A DNA stretch of 64,000 nucleotides from Phoronis australis. Its lineage: Eukaryota; Phoronida; Phoronidae. The position numbers and the translations under genes were made by a program. Where the stretch lies: contig NMRA01000258.1 in the NCBI GenBank assembly GCA_002633005.1, positions 427,971 through 491,970 on the forward strand. The letters run 5' to 3'. Numbering within the stretch: the first letter of the stretch is position 1; each line of letters starts with the position of its first letter. Below the pieces are notes generated by a model. It was not told the origin of the DNA and ran no database searches. It saw only the letters and a list, made by a program, of their open reading frames with translations. Positions 43,801 through 48,445 of this stretch are shown here, piece by piece.

Positions 43801-45636
43801 TCACTTCGTCCTGTTCCTGTATTAAAGTACTTTCCCTGTTGTTGGCGAAACTCTCTTTTAAGCATGACTCAGAGTCACACGACACTCATCCAAGTCACCC
43901 TCTTCACTTCGTGTTAACAACAGTATGAGAAGTGGTATGAATGGATGAATTAAGTTGCTTGTATACAATGTGGGTGTGCATTGTTCAACCTTATTAACAC
44001 AGTTAAAGAGGTGTATTAGTAAGATTAATAACAGGGTTTTATATTTATATTATCCAAAGTGCATAACTGACTTAATTTTGCAAATTAGGTAAGTAAAGAT
44101 AGTCCCACTAAGTAGCCTCGTGTTAAATAATTGAGGGACGAAATTTTTTTTTTCTTTTAATAATTTCGTTGTGCAAAATCAGGTTAGTGTGCGAAATAAG
44201 TGGAGAATTACTGTAACGTAAGTAGGCATAGGTTTTTTGTTCCTTGGATAGTCACTGCACACAACATGGAGTTGGTCAAAGCGTGATTGTATTTGTAAGG
44301 ATTGCTGCCATCTGGAGACTGCGTTACACAGTATACCGTTCATGGCAGTAGGATTTTGATGATTCGGACGTTGGGACTTGTTGGTTATTTGCTATGTATT
44401 TCAATGTCAGTATGTGTTGCCATGGTCGTAATGAACTATTGGTGGAATGTTTCTCTAGTACCTTGTGTGTGTCAGTTGTCTTTGTCTTTGTTTCTGTGCA
44501 ATTTAGTCAGTATTCAGTATACTGTTATATTTGGAATGCATTTTCATGTTTGTTTATCTGTGGTTGTTTTAAGTTGTCTATTTTGAACATCTGAAACCAT
44601 CTTCATTCACTCTTGAACTGTGACTGTGGTTGTTGTGTGTAATGCAGTTGCTGTTCATTTTTCATTATACTATGCATGTTTGTAGAATAAAATCCAAAAT
44701 CCCTTGGAACTGAAACTTGTGATGAAGGATGAGATCACAGAGGCAAATCGAAACAACAAGTTGGCTGCACGTTCAGAGATGAGTTCTGGTGTCGGTGGCA
44801 ATCTACTGCAAAAGATGGGCTGGGCTGGTGGTGCCCTGGGGACGGACTCTAATCAAGGTAGGACTGACACTTGTAGGTTGGTCTCTTGTCATTGTTATTG
44901 GTGGTGCCATGGTGCCTTGCTCTAACCCACAGTTGTGCTCAGTAATCCTAGTATCAAGCTTATTGTGGTCCAAAACTGTTCACGTTAATTGTGTATTTCA
45001 GGTCTAACTGCACCAATAAAAACTGGCCCTTACAGTGACTTTACTCAGCGAGGTCTGGGCTTTACCCACGATTCCATGATGCTGATGACGGGCGAGGAAG
45101 GTGAGGACTTCCGTGATCTTGTTGAGGTCTACCTCGACCACTACGTAAAGTCAGGCAACATGGACGAGTTGGTTTTCCCGCCAACAGAGTTCAACTTGGA
45201 GGAGAGACTGGCAATAGTGCAAGTGGCTCGTAAACTCGGCCTGACCACTAACTCGAGTATGCATAAGAACACAAAGTATATGTCAGTGTACCGACCTTTA
45301 GCTCCGAAGAAAATGATGGAGATGTTGCAGGAGGTGGGGGGATCTAGCAATAAGTACGCTCTACATCCACCGGGCACGTTCGAAAAGTGCCCCACCCCAG
45401 CCCCGCATCCTTCCAGGAGTGTGGACGCCCAAGCACCGGGTTTCAACCCATTCGGTGAGAAGGGTTTATTCGCTTCTAAAGACAAGGGTGATTACGTGCC
45501 CATGGATGTGACCCACCCCGTCGAGGACTCTCCTGTCCAGTACACCAAGCCTAGTCAGGCTCCAAAGTGGCAGCAATGGAAGCAGCAACAAGGCGTGGCT
45601 GGCAGCAACAGTCAGGGTGGCGTGAAGAGAGCTTAG
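13846..45636 (+). CDS. NKRF: NKRF-like protein: prion-like N-terminus, dsRBD-like repeats, G-patch and R3H (24 coding exons, 1671 aa)
   Basis: Join of 24 coding exons, listed separately; each has AG/GT borders and all phases agree, giving 5016 nt including TAG. Domains in order: Y/S/G/Q-rich low-complexity region (residues 6-206), basic linker (about 280-320), acidic linker with an SRKRKHD nuclear-localisation-like motif (408-491), dsRBD-like repeats (about 492-1403), G-patch (about 1436-1480, core NLLQKMGWAGGALG), R3H-like domain (about 1494-1560). Human NKRF, about 690 aa, has dsRBDs then G-patch then R3H; it is a nuclear/nucleolar RNA-binding protein that represses NF-kB targets and works with XRN2 in pre-rRNA processing. 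By inference this is a nuclear RNA-binding relative. No XRN2-binding domain was recognised. The start is set by exon phase: MSWNQN runs directly into YSYSGQY. SON also combines a G-patch and a dsRBD but in the other order. Exon structure is well supported, orthology less so. Confidence 0.8.
14270..14876. mobile_element. 607-bp foldback element with arms of about 280 bp
   Basis: AGGCAACACGTAGCCCC at the left is mirrored by GGGGCTACATGTTGCCT at the right, and matching continues to GAAGAATTCCAACTCCAC against GTGGAGTTGGAATTCTTC around a centre of about 110 bases. Nearly the whole element is arm. Non-coding; the superfamily is unclear. Confidence 0.8.
15053..15871 (-). mobile_element. LINE (non-LTR retrotransposon) 3' fragment, C-terminal part of ORF2
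   Basis: The minus-strand frame 15275-15871 contains IRWLQFRLLTRIL, then FFCGQSKEILKHLFWECETV and NSFW: the Cys/His zinc-knuckle (zf-RVT) tail of L1-type reverse transcriptase proteins. A frameshift near 15300-15330 moves the reading to the frame ending at 15141 (GKRFIYTQKFGSKR). The minus-strand 3' end at about 15080-15053 is A-rich, like a LINE tail. 5'-truncated and dead. Exact clade uncertain. Confidence 0.75.
16358..16762. mobile_element. Palindromic-ended element sharing its core with the 55448 element
   Basis: GGCCCAGGCTAAACAG and CTAGCTGGCCCCAGTAGA on the left are mirrored by TCTACTGGGGCCAGTTAGAG and CTAGGGCCAGGC on the right. The interior (GACTGCTCGAAGAAAAGG, ATGCGCAAAAGGTA, TTATAACAAC) recurs at 55640-55800 and about 54489-54600. 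Confidence 0.65.
18357..18508 (+). CDS. NKRF: NKRF-like gene, exon 2
   Basis: Residues 6-56, acceptor TTTCCAG and donor GTAGGT. Encodes a Tyr/Gln/Pro-rich stretch with a run of prolines, the first part of the low-complexity N-terminus. Ends in phase 0. Confidence 0.85.
18719..18975. repeat. 30-bp minisatellite, 8-9 copies
   Basis: Unit AAGTTATATCTATCAAAGTT plus TTTGAGTCCT, with point changes and two shortened units. Lies in intron 2. Confidence 0.95.
19074..19141. other. Assembly gap (68 N)
   Basis: A run of N in intron 2. The open frame drawn across it on the minus strand is not real. The gap does not touch a coding exon of the NKRF-like gene. Confidence 0.99.
19559..20009 (+). CDS. NKRF: NKRF-like gene, exon 3 (prion-like region)
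   Basis: Residues 57-206, donor GTAAAG. Very rich in Ser, Gly, Gln and Tyr, with repeats of the type GQSSGY and SGQ. Composition is like the transactivating low-complexity domains of FET proteins; self-association is an inference from composition only. It ends in an SSYAVSEVGKALVKSLG stretch that is no longer low complexity. Confidence 0.9.
20606..20704 (+). CDS. NKRF: NKRF-like gene, exon 4
   Basis: Residues 207-239. Predicted helical, Lys/Gln-rich segment (LASQQANLENMVQKAKS). Uses the less common donor GTCAGT; joining at that point gives an open frame into exon 5. Confidence 0.8.
20914..21414. mobile_element. 501-bp hAT-like non-autonomous element
   Basis: Starts CAGGGCTTGGAATTTTCCG and ends CATTCCAAGCCCTG, inverted complements. 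Such CAGGG...CCCTG ends are typical of hAT elements. TTCCG occurs on both flanks but no clean 8-bp duplication is seen. CG-rich patches (TTCCGCGG, TTACCGCGG) contrast with the AT-rich intron 4 around it. Confidence 0.65.
22080..22286 (+). CDS. NKRF: NKRF-like gene, exon 5
   Basis: Residues 240-308. Moves from a neutral region to a basic Lys/Pro-rich linker (QQWVKKKKPPHGG). The donor GTCTGG is weak but is the one that keeps phase 1 into exon 6. Confidence 0.8.
22287..23758 (+). other. Intron 5 of the NKRF-like gene, nothing recognised
   Basis: 1.47 kb with no identified repeat, RNA gene or phase-matched exon. Confidence 0.5.
23759..23918 (+). CDS. NKRF: NKRF-like gene, exon 6
   Basis: Residues 309-361. 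Begins with a basic GEKKKPRPPKEKE stretch, then a Gly-rich segment (GLGYEV, GGQGKGRGKN) that could contact RNA. No named domain recognised. Donor GTACGT. Confidence 0.85.
24425..24561 (+). CDS. NKRF: NKRF-like gene, exon 7
   Basis: Residues 362-407, acceptor TTGCAG and donor GTAATG. Polar, Gln- and Thr-rich, turning acidic at its end (MDEQFDDANE). No domain recognised. Confidence 0.85.
24865..25116 (+). CDS. NKRF: NKRF-like gene, exon 8
   Basis: Residues 408-491. Acidic opening (SDDDMPEE), then a basic SRKRKHD cluster that could serve as a nuclear localisation signal, then an amphipathic segment ending in VKKLVDKE. Donor GTTAGT, phase 1. Confidence 0.88.
25389..25544 (+). CDS. NKRF: NKRF-like gene, exon 9 (dsRBD-like repeat 1, first part)
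   Basis: Residues 492-543, 156 nt, phase 1 at both ends. Contains ITMIVKQDNDVDNFLRYGKM followed by PYACLMYF, the strand region of a degenerate dsRBD-like fold. Exon 12 has the same length and phase and clear sequence similarity (DNDV-NFLRYG-M-PYA). Confidence 0.92.
25897..25952 (+). CDS. NKRF: NKRF-like gene, exon 10 (dsRBD-like repeat 1, middle)
   Basis: A 56-nt exon, residues 544-562, acceptor TTACAG and donor GTGGGT. Encodes GRVFVSKGGGETPEGAKQQ, the loop before the last helix. It joins exon 9 in phase 1 and exon 11 in phase 0, and is the exact counterpart of exon 13. Confidence 0.9.
26402..26430. repeat. Perfect 12-bp inverted repeat with 5-base loop
   Basis: GTACTCCCTCAC, loop TGTTT, GTGAGGGAGTAC. 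Intronic hairpin; no conserved role can be seen from one sequence. Confidence 0.9.
27848..27920 (+). repeat. 27-bp tandem repeat before the exon 11 acceptor
   Basis: GCATTGGCTGTTGTTGTGTT plus TAACATT occurs about 2.5 times and ends 10 bases before the TTTACAG acceptor, so it makes up most of the T-rich tract. It stays open in the exon 11 frame but belongs to the intron by exon 10-11 phase. Confidence 0.85.
27928..28405 (+). CDS. NKRF: NKRF-like gene, exon 11 (end of repeat 1 and linker)
   Basis: Residues 563-721. Opens with the last helix of the dsRBD-like unit (SYEVACNRLNKML), then an acidic segment, then a Met/Gly/Pro-rich linker of about 100 residues, ending in a basic KLEKLSQIVKRSRKKE. 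Donor GTAACG. A 27-bp tandem repeat sits directly before its acceptor. Confidence 0.92.
28947..29102 (+). CDS. NKRF: NKRF-like gene, exon 12 (dsRBD-like repeat 2, first part)
   Basis: Residues 722-773, 156 nt, same length and phases as exon 9. ITIITKEDNDVANFLRYGRM then LPYASMLFY. Strong internal paralogy with exon 9. Confidence 0.92.
29519..29651. mobile_element. Near-perfect palindromic element with a tRNA-like B-box, copy 1
   Basis: GAATCAAATACACTCCGAAA and CCCCAACTGAGAATCG on the left are mirrored by CGATTCCCAGTTGGG and TCGGTGTTTATTTGATTC on the right. The right arm contains GGTTCGATTCC, the RNA polymerase III B-box. Same family as 35283-35412 and 31526-32025. Confidence 0.75.
29967..30855. 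mobile_element. 1-kb CTAGTGG element, copy 1 (in intron 12)
   Basis: Starts TTTTTATGCACCCACAC and ends near CGCATTGCTCTTG. Contains the family's recurring block CCCCTAGTGGCAATTTTAGT and variants (CATCTAGTGGCC, CTCCTAGTGGTAC) about every 150-250 bases. Missing part of the 5' portion seen in copy 2. Non-coding. Confidence 0.7.
31112..31167 (+). CDS. NKRF: NKRF-like gene, exon 13 (dsRBD-like repeat 2, middle)
   Basis: A 56-nt exon, residues 774-792 (DVFLAKAGGETIEMAKEQ after the split codon), counterpart of exon 10. A retrotransposon remnant begins about 100 bases downstream in the intron. Confidence 0.9.
31173..31529 (+). mobile_element. Retrotransposon remnant (C-terminal zinc-knuckle region of a reverse transcriptase protein)
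   Basis: Two adjoining frames. The second (31272-31529) encodes CNDGLVEDEYHFLLICKGYC, the Cys...EDExHFLxxC pattern found at the C-terminus of many invertebrate non-LTR element proteins, then a basic end. It begins just after exon 13 in intron 13. Short, shifted and non-functional. Confidence 0.6.
31526..32025. mobile_element. Copy 3 of the palindromic tRNA-like family, split by a nested foldback
   Basis: Outer ends ATCAAATAAACACAGAAAAA and CCTGGTTTTTCTGTATTTGA belong to the family of 29519-29651. Between them lies an inner element with its own inverted ends: GGCCCGGTCTCCAATCTTTT near 31595 and AAAGATTAGAGACCGGGCC ending near 32000. The inner element's ACTCGAAAT/ATTTCGAGT motifs repeat through its interior. 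Confidence 0.65.
32333..33464. mobile_element. hAT-like element (family of 20914) carrying a nested 1-kb element
   Basis: Left CGAGGGTTGGAATTTTCC and right GGTCATTCCAAAGCCCGAG match the ends of the 20914-21414 element. Most of the interior is replaced by the CTAGTGG element at 32416-33306, so the outer one is older. Confidence 0.65.
32416..33306. mobile_element. 1-kb CTAGTGG element, copy 2, with terminal inverted repeats
   Basis: Left end TATGCGCCCACATATTT and right end CATTCGTGGGCGCAT share the 10-bp inverted repeat ATGCGCCCAC/GTGGGCGCAT. Internal blocks with CTAGTGGCAATTTT, CACCTAGTGGCTATTTTT, CTCCTAGTGG and CATCTAGTGGCC recur. About 890 bp, non-coding, non-autonomous DNA transposon. Confidence 0.75.
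33527..33849 (+). CDS. NKRF: NKRF-like gene, exon 14 (end of repeat 2 and linker)
   Basis: Residues 793-899. Begins VLEVTCNRLISIL, matching exon 11's SYEVACNRLNKML, and continues LLEEAEAEDNQFP against exon 11's LEEASVEDKQFP. Then a charged, Gln-rich linker. Donor GTGGGC, phase 2. Confidence 0.9.
34094..34174 (+). CDS. NKRF: NKRF-like gene, exon 15
   Basis: Residues 900-926 (HSVYKDSRYMNEDDYVPPK region), a linker between dsRBD-like repeats 2 and 3. Acceptor CTGCAG, donor GTAAGT. Confidence 0.85.
34234..34337. repeat. Imperfect palindrome of about 104 bp in intron 15
   Basis: GGGGGGTGACATCGGATCAT and GGACTGACGGAGAGCAA pair with TTGCTCTCCCGAGGTCC and ATATGATCTGATGCCCC. A small foldback or MITE remnant. 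Confidence 0.65.
34788..34821 (+). CDS. NKRF: NKRF-like gene, exon 16 (microexon)
   Basis: Only 34 nt, encoding LNPPVPKDAEE after a split codon (residues 927-938). Acceptor CTTGTAG, donor GTTAGT. Its length is not a multiple of three, so skipping it would shift the frame. Confidence 0.8.
35283..35412 (+). mobile_element. Palindromic element with complete tRNA-like module, copy 2
   Basis: Ends ATCAAATAAACACAGAGAAT and TTTTTCTGTGTTTATTTGGT are inverted repeats. The core reads GTGGTTAGAGCAGTAGA then TTGGCAATCTAGAGACC then GGTTCGATGCC: D-arm/A-box-like, an anticodon-like stem TAGA-TCTA with loop TTGGCAA, and a B-box. A tRNA-derived sequence enclosed by transposon-like ends. Lies in intron 16. 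Confidence 0.7.
35502..35784 (+). CDS. NKRF: NKRF-like gene, exon 17 (dsRBD-like repeat 3, first part)
   Basis: Residues 939-1032. Charged helical start (RLEKLRRAIKKSEK), then TSAVVVTCEENDVECFMKEG and NPYTSYFYV, aligning with exons 9 and 12. The intron falls at the same place and phase (after the aromatic strand, phase 1). Confidence 0.9.
36444..36530 (+). mobile_element. Possible tRNA-derived SINE head
   Basis: GCAGTGTAGCCTAGTGTGAT resembles an A-box arm, and GTGGGTTTGGGTCCTACTGG a B-box arm, spaced as in a tRNA, with GGCCACACTGCT partly pairing with the start. Intron 17. No tail or target duplication identified. Confidence 0.4.
36949..37140 (+). CDS. NKRF: NKRF-like gene, exon 18 (dsRBD-like repeat 3, end)
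   Basis: Residues 1033-1096. RRIMKASGQTVPEAIDKVF corresponds to exons 10 plus 11 without an intron between them, then FQATMDHFKKYK and a polar linker. Acceptor TGTTCAG, donor GTAAGT. Confidence 0.88.
37191..37275. repeat. 20-bp minisatellite, about 4 copies, in intron 18
   Basis: Unit ACTATCACAGACCTGTAGAC with C/T and C/A changes, decaying rightwards. It begins 50 bases after the exon 18 donor. Confidence 0.92.
38115..38359 (+). CDS. NKRF: NKRF-like gene, exon 19 (dsRBD-like repeat 4, first part)
   Basis: Residues 1097-1178. TREKLSNLLNCLKENP, then IDIVVTVIICAEG and TSYLYLGDFFLAKG, the best single match to the dsRBD-like unit. Ends KKQGSKNM in phase 0, at the same point where exons 10 and 13 end. 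Donor GTATGT. Confidence 0.9.
38486..38755 (+). repeat. 54-bp minisatellite, 5 copies, in intron 19
   Basis: Unit starts ATGACTAGTCATTGTAGCTG and ends ACCATGGTAGCTGGT; copies start at 38486, 38540, 38594, 38648 and 38702. As 54 is a multiple of 3, one frame stays open with an 18-residue period, but exon 19 to 20 phase continuity excludes it from the gene. Confidence 0.93.
38900..39255. repeat. Two tandem copies of a SINE-like module
   Basis: GAAATCTT-TCA-GCTT, TTATTCATTAGGTC-CGTGATG and AAATGTTTGCGA-ATACA recur in order at 38951-39040 and 39160-39250. The second copy follows CCCGGGTTTGAGTCCCATC, a tRNA B-box-like arm; before the first lies an inverted CCGGGACTTGAATCCGGG. Probably tRNA-derived SINE pieces. 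Confidence 0.5.
40062..40227 (+). CDS. NKRF: NKRF-like gene, exon 20 (repeat 4, last helix)
   Basis: Residues 1179-1233. AYQAAVKRLMTSSLEDILAE is the counterpart of the starts of exons 11 and 14. It then runs into a Lys/Glu-rich linker. The acceptor TTTGAAG has a weak pyrimidine tract but gives the only phase-matched join. Donor GTACAT. Confidence 0.85.
40228..41994 (+). other. Intron 20 of the NKRF-like gene, nothing recognised
   Basis: 1.77 kb without repeat, RNA gene or phase-matched exon that I could identify. Confidence 0.5.
41995..42316 (+). CDS. NKRF: NKRF-like gene, exon 21 (repeat 5, first part)
   Basis: Residues 1234-1340. FVARPWSEMVLSHNKYSRH and LLEVIIEDTG resemble the start of the last NKRF dsRBD; a Ser/Gly/Thr-rich linker follows. 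Donor GTACCC, phase 2. Confidence 0.88.
43055..43241 (+). CDS. NKRF: NKRF-like gene, exon 22 (repeat 5, end)
   Basis: Residues 1341-1403. CQVFLEKKLLSEVVSTNDD looks like the strand-turn-strand of the last NKRF dsRBD, followed by a long charged helix (REKMDIKKKLRALVK). Acceptor TTTCAG, donor GTAAGG, phase 0. Confidence 0.88.
43242..44685 (+). other. Intron 22 of the NKRF-like gene, nothing recognised
   Basis: 1.44 kb; the frame at 44302-44586 is hydrophobic but has no splice support in phase with exons 22 and 23. Confidence 0.5.
44686..44857 (+). CDS. NKRF: NKRF-like gene, exon 23 (G-patch, first part)
   Basis: Residues 1404-1460. The G-patch core NLLQKMGWAGGALG follows a basic helical lead-in. 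Human NKRF has the closely similar order LL-KMGW-GGGLG. G-patches commonly bind and activate DEAH-box helicases. Donor GTAGGA, phase 1, inside the G-patch. Confidence 0.92.
45002..45636 (+). CDS. NKRF: NKRF-like gene, exon 24 (end of G-patch, R3H-like domain, C-terminus)
   Basis: Residues 1461-1671 and TAG. Completes the G-patch (GLTAPI, RGLGF), then the R3H-like domain 1494-1560 (DELVFPP, LEERLAIVQVARKLGL). The usual R-x-x-x-H signature reads R-x-x-x-V here. The C-tail is rich in Pro, Gln and Lys with no domain. The frame would stay open 25 more codons to a second TAG at 45712 if the first TAG were absent, as it is in the partial copy at 50560. Confidence 0.93.
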
Positions 45637-46385
45637 GAGAACAATGTGCAAAACATGGGTAACGGTAACACTGTGAGGAGCCTGGCAGGGCAGAGCTGTA
45701 TGAACTATAAGTAGGGCCCAGTCACTGTGAAGATCCTGGCTGGACAGGGGTGGGTGAAGTGGGACCCAGACACTGATGAGCCTGGCTGGACTGAGGTCTG
45801 AAAACTATATAAGTAGGACCCAGACACTGTGAAGCCAGGGTGGGTAAACGGACAGTAGGACCCAGCCAGCCACCATTAAGCCTGTAGTCTATCAGTTGGC
45901 TGGATGAACTAGAACAAAGTGAGTTCTTGTAATATTGTCACTGTTGTAAAATTATTTCGGTTTTCATTGAGAAAAATGATTGAAGGCTTTACTAAGATAT
46001 TTTAAGCACACTTTTGTTACTTTTTTGGCTATGTTATTTCTTCCATTTGACTTGGGACAAGTTTCTACTTTTGTAGTGGGGCAATCATTAGGATAAGTGC
46101 TACATACACTGAACACTTCTCCCACGTTTGTGAGTGGTCTCTCTGTCATAGACTCACTGATATCTGTCAATGCTAAGAAGATATGTATAAATGGGGCTTC
46201 ATTAAGCTACTAAGTCTTATACAAGATTCATTTTGGACAATAAAAGGTTATTCAGTTTTCTGGACGGAAGTGGCAGTTTCTGATTAATGATGTCTAATTA
46301 AAATTATTGAAAAGGTTTGTTACAAAATTGGACTTTGGACTTGTGGAATGAAAGATTGTAAATAAAGGGATCATGTAAACCAGAA
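45637..46385 (+). other. Probable 3' UTR of the NKRF-like gene
   Basis: No coding content beyond the in-frame 25-codon extension. AATAAA poly(A) signals occur at 46239-46244 and 46361-46366; either could define the transcript end. The first 300 bases hold loosely repeated segments of the type GGACCCAGACACTG. Confidence 0.5.
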
Positions 46386-46614
46386 GGAGAATGGTTGTTG
46401 CATTGTTTTGTTAAGTCTTGCCTGCACTCTATATATTTATAGGCATGTTAAAGGTTTACCTATAGTACATGGGGCATATTATAAATGCTGCATTGTGTTT
46501 GGAGTTGCACCATAGAAGCAACCCCATGATTTTTACACTTTGCTTTTATTGGTTGTTTCAAACTATAAATTACAATGCACAGACACAAAAATTTATAAGA
46601 GAAATGCCCAAGTC

Positions 46615-46970
46615 CGTGGCGGATCTAGGATATTATAAGGGGGTGGGGGCAGCCAACATTTTGCCTGGGGTAATGGGGCAAAGCACGATTGCATGCGCAC
46701 CCAGCCTAAAATATGGGGGGGGGGGAAATTCTGGGTATGGGGACCTTTTTTCTGAAATTCAAACGGAGGACTCAAAAAACTGGAAAACCATTGCACCGGC
46801 GGGTTTGGTTCGGACACACATACTAACTGCACACATTGTTAAATCTTGTTCCAGCCGCATGTTATTTGCCGAATTTCTATAGTAAACTCAATATTTCATC
46901 ACCCTCTTGCTGTTTTTTCTGCGGCAGTCAAAGGGAGGGGGGTGGGCATGCCCCCTAAATCCGCCTATGT
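46615..46970. mobile_element. GGCGGATC-ended element (hAT-like), unit 1 copy
   Basis: GTGGCGGATCTAGGA at the left and CTAAATCCGCCTATG at the right are inverted complements. Poly-G tracts and GCATGCGCACCCAGCCTAAAAT lie inside. Unit 2 has the same element at 51843-52202. Confidence 0.6.
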
Positions 46971-46989
46971 ACAGGGCCGTAGAATTTCA

Positions 46990-48445
46990 GGCATCAGGGT
47001 TAAACCGTGGCAATACGCTTGGGTCGGAGACAGAAAAGAAAGACTGCTAAATGCGGATAAGAGAGAAAAATCAAGAAAACATTTAACAACTCTGTATCAG
47101 TCCATGGTTTACCTTTTGAGAATCCTGGCCAGGACGTTGTTGGGGCCCAGTCCGCTTTCGCAGCACAGGTCGTCTAAACGCACTTGAAAACGTGCACGTA
47201 ATGATTCATGTATATATTTTAAAAAATCGAAAAAATTTGTAAAGCGAAGCTTTTGTGGAGCGTATTAATTCACTGGATTTTTAAATTCATTTAGTCAATT
47301 TTGCTTCTGCAAAACCACATTTTTCTAGAAGCCCCTATCTGGCAAGGGATAACTGAGACAACTGTCGCTTTTTTCTCGAAATGTATATCATTTTAGAAAA
47401 ATTGATGAACTGACATGTATCATTAAATGCTGTGCATTTCTCGACTTATCAAAATATAGATACTTTCATACTGAGGGGCGCCAACCTTCAACCTTGAAGG
47501 AGGCCATTGGTAAAATTCAAGTGGCCACCCTTTTTATATTTTTATTGACAAATTCTTAAGGGTCCACTCATGAACAGAGGGTAAAAAGTTGGACTTGATT
47601 AGGACTACGTCTAGTTTCCTTTTTTGTGAAATCGTGCAACCGACTTTCATGTTGAGGAAGGTCACAACCTGCACCATCTTGTGACCACACGGCGGTGGAA
47701 TGAACTGTCACTCTTTTCCAAGCTTAATGATGTTAAGCTTTTCATAATTAAGGTGTCCTATTTCAGACGGGACCCTCTCTCGGTGGAGCAGTTCGGAGAA
47801 ATGTCTCTTTGTCCCTCTATACATGTAAAACCGACACTGCCAAATATTCACGAGGCAAGTTGTGATTCGACATTTATCAGAAAAAAAAACACTCGTGCAC
47901 AGCACAGCAGTACCGAGACATTCGACTCAAACAACCAAAAATGTGAAAAGATACAATAGGATTGACGGCCATCAAAAGGTAGTCGGAAATTTTAAAGAAC
48001 GTGAAGACCGCTGTTTGTTAATTGCTCACATGAAAAGGACTATTTCCGATGTGGTTAGTTATAAATAATGTTACTGGTTCCCATATTACCACAAGAATAG
48101 CATCTCTTTTGAAGATGGTTACTATGAGTTGTTTGTAAGGAATTCCCACATGTGGAAAACACTGCTGTCGAGGCTACCATTGGGGTTACCGTGTACATGT
48201 CGAACGAGTGTACTCAAATACTCGCCAAGTTCAACTCGTGAACCGTTATAGGTACCTCGGAATTGAGCAAAAATACATCTTACAATGAATGTTCAATCTC
48301 CATTTCCTCTAGTTACTCGTCAAAAATCTGCGAGCCTACAAGTGGAAAGTGCTTATAACATTCTGTTTTGTTCAACAAATTCGTTGGTTTCTGATCTTCA
48401 TGTTGATGTATCTACTAAAACCGACAGGTTAATAGATGATTTTTG
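46990..48445. other. About 1.45 kb present only in unit 1
   Basis: Unit 1 reads CAGGGCCGTAGAATTTCAGG and continues for 1.45 kb before rejoining at GGCAATTACAAGCTAATT, whereas unit 2 goes from CAGGGCCGTAGGAAGC through a short G-run to the same CAATTACAAGC. The extra piece has short open frames only and no recognised family. Confidence 0.7.

Noticed and set aside
44302-44586. Hydrophobic 94-codon frame in intron 22
   Set aside because: T-rich intron sequence gives Val/Leu/Cys-rich translation; no splice sites in phase with neighbouring exons.
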